Positions 22,333 to 32,835 of a DNA stretch of 64,000 nt are shown piece by piece. The translations under genes were made by a program, and so were the position numbers. The notes beneath the pieces are model-generated. The model worked only from the letters and a program-made list of their open reading frames with translations, made no database searches and was not told the origin of the DNA. The number at the start of each line of letters is the position of its first letter. The stretch's first letter is position 1. The stretch comes from Ophioderma brevispina (lineage: Eukaryota > Echinodermata > Ophiuroidea > Amphilepidida > Ophiodermatidae): assembly GCA_023653785.1 (NCBI GenBank), contig JAMKCH010072573.1, positions 62,001-126,000 on the forward strand, given 5' to 3'.

Positions 22333-22670
22333 AAGGTCATACATAGTGTCATGCGCTAACGCTTTGACCGCCTCTGATGATGAAATTTACGTCACTACCC
22401 ACTCTGTCAGGAATCGCTGCTGGTGACCCAAGCGTGTGGCAAGCGGCAAGCCGAAATCGATCTCCCTGCCGCTCGGGCTGCCGCTTTTCACAAAGCGGCA
22501 AATGATTGGTTGAGTTGGACTTGAGTCCAACCTTCGAGCGGTCGCCGCTAGAATGAAGAGTTCTGCGATAGCGCCGCTGACTATAATAGATCAATTCATG
22601 CAAGCGGCGTACACCAATCGGCTTGCCGCTGAGCGGGAAGCGGCATGACACTATGTAATGACCTTTACAT
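22333..22670. mobile_element. GC-rich inverted-repeat element, ~335 bp
   Basis: The left end TAAAGGTCATACATAGTGTC at 22,333 is matched by its near-perfect complement at the right (ATGACACTATG..AATGACCTTTA, ending ~22,670). The interior is unusually rich in GCGGC/GCCGC (22,430-22,640), with pairing CGGCAAGCCG and GCCGCTT motifs, and so stands out from the AT-rich surroundings. TA may be the target duplication. The 100-codon minus-strand frame is a product of that composition. Confidence 0.7.
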
Positions 22671-22680
22671 GTGAAATGGT

Positions 22681-22977
22681 AATGTCATCAATCTGAATTC
22701 CCAATTATGATAACTGCGGTTGCTGATTGTTTTTAAAAATCATGACATTGGTTTTACTAATATTAACAGAGAGAGGTATTACATTTAAACCAAGTAGCAA
22801 TATAAGATCTTATTAACAAAAGTAATAAGTTGGATCCCATACTTTGATCAGATATGACAATATTAGCTCATCAGCATAGATAAAAAAATGAAACATTTTT
22901 TCGGGAAGAGTAAACAATATCATTAAGGTAGATTATAAAGAGCAGAGGTCCCAAAATTGACCCCTGTGGGAAACAGT
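22681..22977 (-). pseudogene. LINE reverse transcriptase fragment (motifs B-C-D)
   Basis: On the minus strand the sequence encodes PQGSILGPLLFIIYLNDI (RT motif B; complement of ~22,915-22,970), then, after a one-base frameshift, FIYADELILS (motif C near 22,868-22,885), and further on NISKTNVMIFKN (22,725-22,770). The catalytic YADD reads YADE here. Frameshifts and stops separate the pieces. It is a short remnant of a CR1/Jockey-type LINE, with neither endonuclease nor tail. The 22.98-kb repeat block begins immediately to its right. Confidence 0.85.
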
Positions 22978-22984
22978 AGATCTA

Positions 22985-24530
22985 ATATTCATATCCGAAT
23001 ATGGTTATCAATTGATATATTAAAGTCGAAAGTGACACACCCAGAACAGATTATCCAAGATGGCGCAATGTTCCCCCAAACTAAATTTTGCATTCTAGAT
23101 GATTTTGTAGACTGTAATTCGGAAGGGGGATCTTTATTTAGGCAAATTATTACAAGAGAGTATTTATTCAAAACAATGGGTCAACCGTGCCGGGCCCTCC
23201 TATGCGAAGTGATGGGTAAGTGCCTCGGCCAGGTGAAAAAATAGGGTCCTTTCCCATGTCCTTTCAGTAAAATAACCCAAAAATACCGGGGGTCCAGTCG
23301 GTACACAAGCCGAATACTGGGGTCAATCCAGTTGAAAACTTTAAGGGGGCCAAGATGTTAAAACCCTGAAATGAAAATAGGAAATGTCTCTTTTCAAGAG
23401 ATTCAAGCTGCCATGGAATTATAAAATTGCGCCATGAAATATAAATTTGTTAAAAAGTGCAGTAGGCTGCGCAAATAGGAATTTGGGTGTTCAATTCTTT
23501 TAAAAACTGAGTGGACAGTTTATGCAAACTTGTGAATAAAGTGGATAGCAGGAAAGAAGGAAATGGGGTCATTAAAGTATGCAGAACATTTTAAAAAGGG
23601 AGTCATTTGTAGGTAATAGCAGGAGTAATAGATAGGACATAACATAAAAAGGCGGCCAAGCAATCTTAGACCCGTAACCAAGCTCAGTATCTCACAGACC
23701 TTGAATACGCATCTCTCTAAAAGGGGAGGATGTGGATATTATTGTGCTGCTACAAGATTTACCTCAAAGCATCATTTGAGAATGCTGCAGATATAAGTCA
23801 GCCCTACATCTACAAATTTCCAAGAGACGGGTGGCATTACAGCCGTCAATTATGAGGAAGAGAATCATCAACCATCTGCAGAGTACACACAGTACCCAAC
23901 TAAAAAAGGTTAGACCTCAAAGTTACCTCGGGGTCCTATGTTGGACAGACAAGAAAGGACTCGCGAGTTAAAGGGTCGTGGCCTGATCGCTAATAGATAG
24001 TTCCCCGTAATCATTATACATTCTAATTAACCTGTGTCAAATCTTAGGGCGTAAAGGATAATTTGGTTTGGAAGTTTTCGAGGCGAAAATGGACCCCATT
24101 TTGGTCGATCGATATTAATTTGTACACATAGGGCTAAGAACAATCATATGTTTAGCTCTCACATGAAAAACGGGTTGAATGATCAGCGCAACACCAACTC
24201 TACAGACTGGGGGTTTAGATGTAATGACACATTTTTACTCTCAAGATGTGAAAAACTTAGTTACTTAAATCGGGTTCGGTCCCCTTCTAATTAGTACCGT
24301 ATAATACCAAAATCATAGGCAAAAATGGCACAGCGGTTTATACACAATTAGCATGGTTTTCAGTTGTCCATTTTTGCTTTCTTTTTTCTACATTTTTTGA
24401 TATGTTGTTCGGGAGGGTTTATTACCAACAGAGTTACAGCAAGAAAAACCTTTGTAAAGTTTTGTCCAGGTCATACCGTAGATTGAGTAGACTATAGATT
24501 GAGTGGACTATAGCAGTTATAGACCCACAA
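22985..24530. repeat. large duplicated block, copy 1 (indel-rich)
   Basis: Collinear with 24,600-26,040 but peppered with one-base insertions and deletions (for example in homopolymers around 23,270-23,340 and 23,700-23,960) rather than substitutions. That pattern is more typical of unpolished long-read sequence than of evolutionary decay. Includes the TTAA element end at ~23,968-24,287. No recognised gene. Confidence 0.85.
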
Positions 24531-24599
24531 CCCAGGAACCCAAGTACAGTGAAGCAGACCTCATTTGACACACGCAACCTAGTCAGAAATATCAAATCA

Positions 24600-26040
24600 C
24601 ACACATGGTTATCAATTGATATATTAAAAGTCGAAAGTGATGGTCATTATTCAAGATGGCCGCAATTTTCCCCCAAATTAATTTTGCATTCTAGATGATT
24701 TGTCAGACTGTAATCGGAATGGGGGATCTTTATTTAGCAAATTATTATCAGAGAGTATTTATTCAAAAACATTGGGTCAACCCGTGCCGGGCCCTCCCTA
24801 TGCGAAGTGATGGGTATATGTGCCTCGGCCAGGTGAAAAATAGGGTCCTTTCCCAGGTCCTTTCAGATAAAATATACCCCAAAATACGGGGTCATTCGGT
24901 ACACAAGCCGAATAAAATGGGGTCATCCAGTATGAAACTTTAAGGGGGCCAATGATGTTAAAACCTGAAATTAAAATAGGAAATGTCTCTTTTCCAGAGT
25001 TCAAACTGCCATGGAATTATAAAATTGCTGCCATGAAAATATAAATTTGTTAAAAATGTGCACGTAGGCTGCGAAAATTTTGAATTTGGGTGTTCAAATT
25101 CTGTTAAAAACTGAGTAGACAGTTTTATGCAAACTTGTGATAAAAGTGGATAGCAGGAAAGAAGGAAATGGGGTCATTAAGTATGCGAACATTTTAAAAA
25201 GGGAGTCATTTGGTAATAGCATGAGTAATAGATAGGACATCACATAAAAAGGCGGCCAAGCATTCTAGACGTCACCAAAGTCAGTATCTCACAGACCTTG
25301 ACTACGCAGCTCTAACAGGGGATGGATGTGATATGTGCTGCACAAGATTTACTACAAAGCATCATTTGAGAATGCTGCAGATAAAGTCAGCCTACATCTA
25401 CTAAATTCCAAAGAGACGGAGTGGAATACACGGCCGTCAATGAGGAAGAGAATCATCAACCTATCTGCAGTACACACAGTACCCAACTCAAAAAGGTTAG
25501 ACCTCAAGTACCTCGGGGTCCTATGTTGGACAGCAAGAAAGACTCAAGAGTTAAAGGGTCGTGGCCTGATCGCTAATAGCATCGTCCCCGTACTCATTTA
25601 CATTCTCATTTACCCTGTGAAATCTTAGGGCTAAAGGATAATTGGTTTGGAAGTTTTGAGCGAAAATGTACCCCATTTTGGTCGACCGATATTAATTTTA
25701 CACATAGGGCTAAGAAAATCATATGTTTAGCTCTCACATGAAAACGGGTTGAAATATCAGCGCAAAACTCTACAGATGGGGTTTAGAGGTGAAGACCATT
25801 CTATCAAGATGAAAACTTTATTTACTTAAATCGGGTCGTCCCCTTCTAATATACTGTATAATAACCAAAACATAGGCAAAAATGGCACATAGGTTTTATA
25901 CAAATTAGCATGTCTTGCCATGCTTTCTTTTTTCTACCTTTTTGATATGTTGTTCGGGAGGGTTTATACAACAAGTTACAGCAAGAAAACCTTCTGTAAC
26001 AGTTTTGTCCAGGTCATACCGTAGATTGAGTAGACTATAG
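24600..26040. repeat. large duplicated block, copy 2
   Basis: The cleaner partner of 22,985-24,530, period ~1.6 kb. Its reverse complement also resembles 16,366-17,760. A 97-codon plus frame at 25,335-25,628 is unrecognised and is not kept in copy 1. Confidence 0.85.
25551..25849. mobile_element. TTAA MITE copy within duplicated block (one end decayed)
   Basis: TTAA (25,551-25,554) then AGGGTCGTGGCCTGATCGC. The other end reads AAATCGGGTCGTCCCCTT followed by CTAA instead of TTAA. It is the reverse-oriented relative of 16,669-17,007. Confidence 0.6.
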
Positions 26041-26439
26041 ATTGAGTGGACTATAGCATGTTATATGACCCACAAACCCAGGAACAAGTCACAGTGACTT
26101 CCTCATTTGATCAGAACTAGTCAGAAATATCTAAATACCCACTTCATTCATCCTTAACAATAAAAGCAAGTATGACTTTAGTTGCCTTTATATGGACTAA
26201 TCCCACTAGCCAAGTGAAGGATTTTAAGTCTGGCAAAAATGCTGCATCCCACCATATGCATATGACACTTTTGAGGTATTCTTTACTTTTAAGCATTTGT
26301 AGACAAAAGACTGGAAAGTTACCTGTGCTTTATGTATACAGTTGTCTGCCCACTTTGGTTGGGTGAATTTGAATAGCACGGCATAACAAATAAGGTCTTG
26401 AACTTACTGATTGATTTCTTATGTGATTACCCCTCCACC
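26041..26439. other. non-coding stretch
   Basis: Nothing recognised. The segment 26,045-26,110 (CACAAACCCAGGAACAAGTC) recurs at ~27,975 and ~29,307, so it is a dispersed repeat piece. Confidence 0.5.
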
Positions 26440-27520
26440 ATTGAGGCAAGGGTCCAATATGGGTCCTACATGGGCCAAGTTTCTGGGCCCCAAATTGGCA
26501 GCCCATGTGGGGCCATCTTTTTTGTCGTCGGGAATCATGATGGTCCCCAGTGGGTTATCTACTTGGGCCGTAGATGTGTGCTTTATAGGGCCCTTATGGG
26601 ACCAAGTACAAATCACACGCTTGTTAACGGCTAATTATATGCATTAATTAAAGAAATTAAGTCTCAGATGGATGGAAAAAGAGTTACAGGACAGTTGGTA
26701 ATTGTTTTAATTCCAACTATTCATTAGGCATCAATTGCATCTCATATTAACATGGTTACAAACATTTCTTATTTACCTTGGTTGGATTCAAACCGGGGAC
26801 CTCATGATCTTAAAGGGGCATTTCGTGATCCACAGCCTCGTCCCCCCGACTTACCTAAAAAATGTTGAGATTTTTATGTCATCTGAACCGTTAGCTTTAG
26901 TAATCCACGTGTGCCCAATCTTACTTGCAAATTCGGTCGCATCTGTAGAAAGAAATGCGCAATTTTGTATTTTCTGTCCGTAAACGGACAGAAATTACAG
27001 CACAGTAGCCTATGGGATCGTGGGAAACGATAAATTGTTCATAACACAAAACCGCAAGATCGGGATCAGCTCAAATTTTGAGAATAAGCTTTTCTCAAGG
27101 ATATCTAGTGATCAATGAATAAAACAGAAGGTGCTAAAATCACGAAATGCACCTTTAAGTCTAATGCTCTATCCAGTCGACCACTTGTACTTACTGACAA
27201 ATTGGCATCAAATTAGATTATTTAAAGGATTATTGAAGTTAAAATTATTAAACTTATACGTAATGGCATTCATATCGACAGGGATGAGTTTAGTCGACCT
27301 ATTAAATAAAGTTAGATAATTATTTGGTACAAAAGAATGGAAAATAAAACATTACCCATGCACAACTGGGCTCAAAATGGGCAGCCCTGTAAATGCCTAT
27401 CCTTAATGTATATGAGCAAAATCACGGAGCAAAATATACTCAGCCGGCCCATTGAAAACCTATAATGGCCCCCATTTAGGAAACCCACTAAAAGCCCAAT
27501 AAAAGAAACTCATCAGATGG
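26440..27520. mobile_element. second copy of the CCCATGTGGG/tRNA-SINE element, interrupted
   Basis: Collinear with ~18,280-19,000. The tRNA-like B box (complement GGTTTGAATCC, 26,784-26,794) and A box (complement of 27,173-27,183) are separated by a 341-bp insert. The overlapping frames at 26,398-26,647 on both strands come from the palindromic repeat and are not genes. Confidence 0.65.
26810..27158. mobile_element. TTAA-flanked MITE, 341 bp, with empty-site paralog
   Basis: TTAA (26,810-26,813), AGGGGCATTTCGTGAT, interior, ATCACGAAATGCACCT, TTAA (27,155-27,158). The inverted repeats are 16 bp with one mismatch. The uninterrupted paralog at 18,568-18,600 reads CTCTTAAGTCTGATG exactly where this copy has the insert, so the TTAA duplication is demonstrated within the window. 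There is no transposase; superfamily by TTAA only. Confidence 0.88.
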
Positions 27521-27596
27521 GGTAATTGTCTAGGAAACAATACCTGCGAACGAGAATGCTATAAAATGCGTATTTATCATAAAATAAGCGATTTTG

Positions 27597-28331
27597 TCAT
27601 TTGAATTGGGATCGCAGATTGGACTTAACGGCAGAGCTGGAAATGCTACGTTTATGTCCGTCCTTGATAAAATAGTGCCACCTCGAGAAAATAACCTCTA
27701 ACTTGACTTGCCTGAACCAATAAAACAACTAATGGATGAGCGTAGACACGTACATGGTGCTATTTCTCGGCTATTTCACATTGGAAGGCCGTTTCCAGCA
27801 GCCGTTGAATTATTATCGGGGATCCCCGATAATAATTATTCTAATTACAGAATTCCTTTGTTTGTGACACATAGACATTTTCGAGCTTAACCATTCACAT
27901 ATATAATTTACTAGCCAGTTACCAATGCAACCGTGTAAAAATCTCAAATTTTTTGAAAACGTCAGCGCATAGCATGTTATATGATCCACAAACCAAGGAA
28001 CAAGTCACAGTGACTTCCTCATTCCTCCAAAAAAATGTGCTAATATTGCTTTAAAACGGACATTTTAAATTCATATTGCACTATACACTAGTAAAAATAT
28101 ATTACACCAAAACATGGCATCATAAAAAGGTGAAAAAAGGTATATAAAATAAGACAAATTATAAACCAGGGAAATTAATAGGCTGGGACAGGAGCAACAG
28201 GACAGACCTGGGCAGGGTACAAAACCTAAAAATAATCAAATAATCACCTCAGAATTTCTTTATTTAATAAAAAATGCTCCAGCTACAAACTGATGGGGGT
28301 GGTATAACGAAGATTGAAGCACGCAAATATT
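27597..28331. repeat. duplicated block, copy 1 (~735 bp)
   Basis: Nearly identical to 28,926-29,665. Contains a 60-codon frame (27,708-27,890) and the palindrome TTATCGGGGATCCCCGATAA. Diverges from copy 2 after GAAGCAC.CAAATATT. Confidence 0.9.
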
Positions 28332-28666
28332 GTTGTATATAGCCATTTAAAGAATACATAATATACAAACAGGTAGAATTGTATAAGCTTTAAAATTCAT
28401 TGTGCGTATTAATGAATACCCCCTACAATAAAAACATTAAAATATTGTACATAATCATACAATGCTGGAATGCATGTATCGTCTGCCATCACTGTTTGTG
28501 GATCAGAAGTCAATCTGTGTACACCCCATATGAGACTTGGGCCAGTGGTTCTCGACCTAAACTTAATAGGCATCCTAATATACACTACAAATTATAAGAC
28601 CAAAAAAAAAACCAAATAAAGACAAAATCTGATATTTTAGTCATAACTGTACTGACAGTGGCGTAG
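28332..28666. other. non-coding stretch with TTAA-MITE fragment
   Basis: 28,600-28,660 (AAGACAAAATCTGATATTTT) matches the interior of the AGGCACTATCAGTGAT family seen at 52,061 and 32,841. The rest shows nothing recognisable. Confidence 0.5.
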
Positions 28667-28870
28667 CTAGCATATTCGGGGCCCGTGGACAAAACACCAA
28701 CTGGGGCCCCTTCCTTCATAGTGGTGGCCACTTTTGTATGGTCCTTCATCGTATCTTAATGTAAAGGGGCGTAGCTAACATAGGGACAGAGTGGACAAAG
28801 TCCACGGGCCCCGAGAGGTTAGGGGCCCCCAAGGATTTATTAATCCTGGGACCCTTCTACTCTCTAAATT
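28667..28870. mobile_element. hAT-like fragment, CAGTGGCGTAGCTAGC start
   Basis: Starts with a CAGTGGCGTAGC terminus like that of the 10.4-kb hAT MITE and contains GGGGCCC-rich sequence, with a second GGGGCGTAGCTAAC at ~28,766. No matching right terminus was found before the T run. It sits in a fragment of the TTAA element family at nearly the same internal position as the hAT copy at 33,018. Confidence 0.5.
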
Positions 28871-28904
28871 TTTAAATGCAGACTTGCCTACGTTGACATT
28901 AAGA

Positions 28905-28925
28905 TTTTTTTTTTTTTTTTTTTTT
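28905..28925. other. T run of 21 nt at edge of duplicated block
   Basis: Separates ...GACATTAAGA from ATTTGAATTGGG, the start of duplicated copy 2. One T can belong to the flank, leaving 20. Same signature as the other joins. Confidence 0.55.
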
Positions 28926-29666
28926 ATTTGAATTGGGATCGCAGATTGGACTTAACGGCAGAGCTGGAAATGCTACGTTTATGTCCATCCTTGATAAAAT
29001 AGTGTCACCTCGAGAAAATAACCTCTAACTTGACTTGCCTGAACCAATAAAACAACTATTGGATGAGCGTAGACACGTACATGGTGCTATTTCTCGGCTA
29101 TTTCACATTGGAAGGCCGTTTCCAGCAGCCGTTGAATTATTATCGGGGATCCCCGATAATAATTATTCTAATTACAAAATTCCTTTGTTTGTGACACATA
29201 GACATTTTCGAGCTTAACCATTCACAGATATAATTTATATACTAGCCAGTTACCAATGCAACCGTGTAAAAATCTCAAATTTTTTGAAAACGTCAGCGCA
29301 TAGCATGTTATATGACCCACAAACCCAGGAACAAGTCACAGTGACTTCCTCATTCCTCCAAAAAAATGTGCTAATATTGCTTTAAAATGGACATTTTAAA
29401 TTCATATTGCACTATACACTAGTAAAAATATATTACACCAAAATATGGCATCATAAAAAGGTGAAAAAAGGTATATAAAATAAGACAAATTATAAACCAG
29501 GGAAATTAATAGGCTGGGACAGGAGTAACAGGACAGACCTGGGCAGGGTACAAAACCTAAAAATAATCAAATAATCACCTCAGAATTTCTTTATTTAATA
29601 AAAAATGCTCCAGCTACAAACTGATGGGGGTGGTATAACGAAGATTGAAGCACTCAAATATTCAAG
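28926..29666. repeat. duplicated block, copy 2
   Basis: Pairs with 27,597-28,331 and starts right after the T run. Inside the shared 60-codon frame, both differences change an amino acid (Met/Leu, Arg/Lys), which gives no support for protein-level constraint. Confidence 0.9.
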
Positions 29667-32600
29667 TCGATTTTTTAAATCATGTTTGGTAAAATAAAAT
29701 AGCATGTCTGTTACCTCTTTCCCTTGTTCCTTCACTTGCCTTCATAATCCTGTGGTTGCCTATAGATTCACCGCTCAAAGAGCTGGAAGACATGGTCGAA
29801 ATATCTAATTTCTTTCCAAGAAGCTTTCTAGTGTGGGGCTCAAGACTTGCTCAGATACTTGAAGTTGGGTCCTTTTGGGCGAGGATAACCTACGGCTACC
29901 CGCTCTATTCCGCTTGGGTTTGCCTACTTTTCAAATAGCAGTGTTTCAGAAAATATTCGTGCAGTTTATATCCTCTTAAACTCTACATGTATATAGGTTA
30001 ATAAATTTTAAATTTGCAATCAAATTGAAGAACTTCATATTTCTGTGATAATCTCAGTTTATCAATGATTTTAGAAAACGATATTAAATGTTCAAAAGAG
30101 AAAATACAAAGCGATCCCCTTCCACACATGCTTACAACCGTCGTGAGCGGTTTTAAATAAAAACACGACGGGTAACACTAAAATAAATACAAGAATGTAG
30201 AGGTCGAAACCTGCAACGGGGAAGTGCGGCCAAGAATCCCAAATCTAGATAATCGCCATAGCTTAACACGTAAAAAGAAATCTTGACGACAAAATTATGA
30301 AATTGGGGGGGGGAGGGGTATATGTGGTCAGGAAAGTTTTATTTGTATTTATTCACGTGAGTTGCTGGTTAACAGCGTCTTAAATCGTTATGAGTGCATT
30401 GCATTAACGATTGCTTAAAGGGGGATGGCCCCATTAATGATATGAAGTATTCAAATCTTGATAGAGCGGCTTCACCCCAAAACCGCCATCTGTAAAGTTT
30501 CAACCACCATATTTCAATCCATTTGGCTGTGAGAGCTAAAACGGATTTTGTAAACCCATAGAGTAACTATGGTACAATTAATATTGGTCGACCAAACTGG
30601 GGCACATTTGTCGCGCATAACTTCCAAACCTTTTGGCCCCAAGTTCCCACAGGTACCTGAAAAATAGTACTTTCTTCTGATACAAAAAAAAAAATGTGCA
30701 AAAAGACACGAACCTGTGTGGTTGTTTGAACTTGCCTGTTATCGTAATTGTTCCCTATGAAAACCATGCTTTGACTTTCTGTCGTGCACGACAGAAACTA
30801 CCAATCATCATCTTAGTACATAAAGACGACGGCGTTTGGCTTATTCACTTCACGTGCTATCCTCATACATTTGGTAAGCATTCAAATATGAAAAATCTTA
30901 AAAAAAAAAAAAATGGGGTTCGAGAAAAATTGGGGTTGGGGCTCTTCTTTCTGGAAATCTCCTCATGTCTCTTTAAGAAGGTTTTCATTTTGATGTTATT
31001 AATAAAAACGTTTCAAAATTTTCAATTCCCAAGTTTGATCTGATTTAATGCTTTTATGTAAGGAGGCTTAGAGAAACATGAATGGATCGGATTTGATGGA
31101 TCACCACCTTCAATGATGTTCTCTTAAATTTTTTGCTGCCATGCTAAAAAGTACTGTTGCTGATCATGGACTGAAATACGAAGCTCATCTATCTAATTAT
31201 TTTAGACAATGGTTGAAAGTTGCATTACTTTTAACAATTAATTACAGTGAGGCAGTTGTTTATGGTTGCAAAAATGATCTGCAGTCAAGATAGACTGTAA
31301 CTATGTGGTCACCCAGCTTTCTTGTTTACACTTGGGTTTCTGCAAATTTAAAGGCAAACCTTTGTCCTGTGTGTGTACCTTTGAACCTCAGACCCTGTTC
31401 TTCTATGCTCAGGTTAGCGGTCCTTTTGTGCATGTTATACATTTTTAAATGCAAATTGACCTCCTCAATGACTTTTGATTTTTTTGGGTCACCCTGTAAC
31501 CCCTGATAATAAACCTCAGGGCGTTGTTTTTTTTTTTTAAATTCATGCAAATTATCAGCCTCATAGGTCAAAGTGCTCAAAACGCATAGGCGGACAGCAA
31601 TCCTCATTTTTAAGCACTAGTGCATTTACCCCGTGTGTGACCTTTACCACCCATAGATGCGGGTGACCTTTGATCTCATTTTTATAGTATAGATAGATTG
31701 CAATTGCACACTTCTTAAAAAGTGATACGTGGTGGTATTTACGATTCAATACGTTGGATGACAGGTAAGATGTCATGAAGTAGGAAATGTTCTAAGTTTG
31801 TATATGAATAATAGTGCAATTGCGTGGATGAACATTTTTGAAAACATTGGGGTGACAGCATAAAATTTAGAGGGGTGCCAATGTTTGCTGACGTGGGAGC
31901 TTTACATTTGGGGAATGCTTTATATATTTAAAATTAAAACAAACTGTTGATTGATCATGTTGGTACGTGTGCCGAGTCCTGTAAAATACTTTACGGTCCG
32001 TCGGCATGCGAAATATCCGGAATTGCTTCTTTCTCAGATTCTGCTGAAATGTGAAGTCTGCAAGTGGTCACCTTGTGTGTGTACGTTATAGCGTTGAATG
32101 TTTTTCCGAATAAGGTGTAGTATGTTCTATAGTATGTTGATTGGTGTCACATGTTTTCCTTTAAAAATCGTAAATGTTAAGAGGATATTAAGCCCCTGTT
32201 CACTCGTTTAATATTACGTTCGTGGTCTGCCTCGGCTAAATATGTGCAAAAAGTCACATAAGTCTACTTGCAAAAATTCCACAAAAATGTCTCTCTTTAT
32301 CCCGTCCATACCATACCTTTTACATGGATATTTCCCCTTGACTCGCCCTTCCTTTTTAAAGAATTTTTATCTGCTTTTATACTTCCAGCTGAATGTTTAG
32401 CATTGTCCTCCAAAACCACATCTCCAGCCGCTGCGCCATTATCCATTCTTTCCAACGTTCAAAGCTCCAACAAACATAAATGAAGGAGTGATTCTAATCA
32501 AGAGTCTTGACCAATTTGTGATGTTCCGGTCATTCCGAGCTCCTTCAGGTCCACTTCTCTCTTCTTTGCTATGGCTATTCTCGTTTTACTGTATCCGTTG

Positions 32601-32835
32601 CAGTTTGGCGAGAACCAGACTGCGCCAAGATATTTATGGTTCTCTACTTTCTTCTACCTTTTCTCGTTCTAACTCGATGTTTGGCATTGTTGCTCCTCCG
32701 GCTTATTTTTCACATCCACTAGGAGCTTAATTTTAATTTCAATTTTTTTTTTCACATCAGAATTGGGGTTACTATATATTGAGATGTAAGTTTAGAATTC
32801 TTCAAGCTTCAGTCACCGCTTCTTGGAAAGGTGAC
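29667..32835. other. long non-coding stretch
   Basis: 30,415-30,690 is a diverged partial copy of the TTAA element at 16,669-17,007 (TTAAAGGGGG start, GGTCGACCAAACTGGGGC inside). Frames of up to 115 codons (30,696-31,043) and pairs of opposing frames at 31,303-31,776 and 32,268-33,033 have no recognisable domain. I see no RNA gene or LINE motif here. Confidence 0.45.

Noticed and set aside
26398..26647. Three overlapping frames on both strands, ~65-78 codons
   Set aside because: They translate the palindromic CCCATGTGGG repeat and have no counterpart gene.
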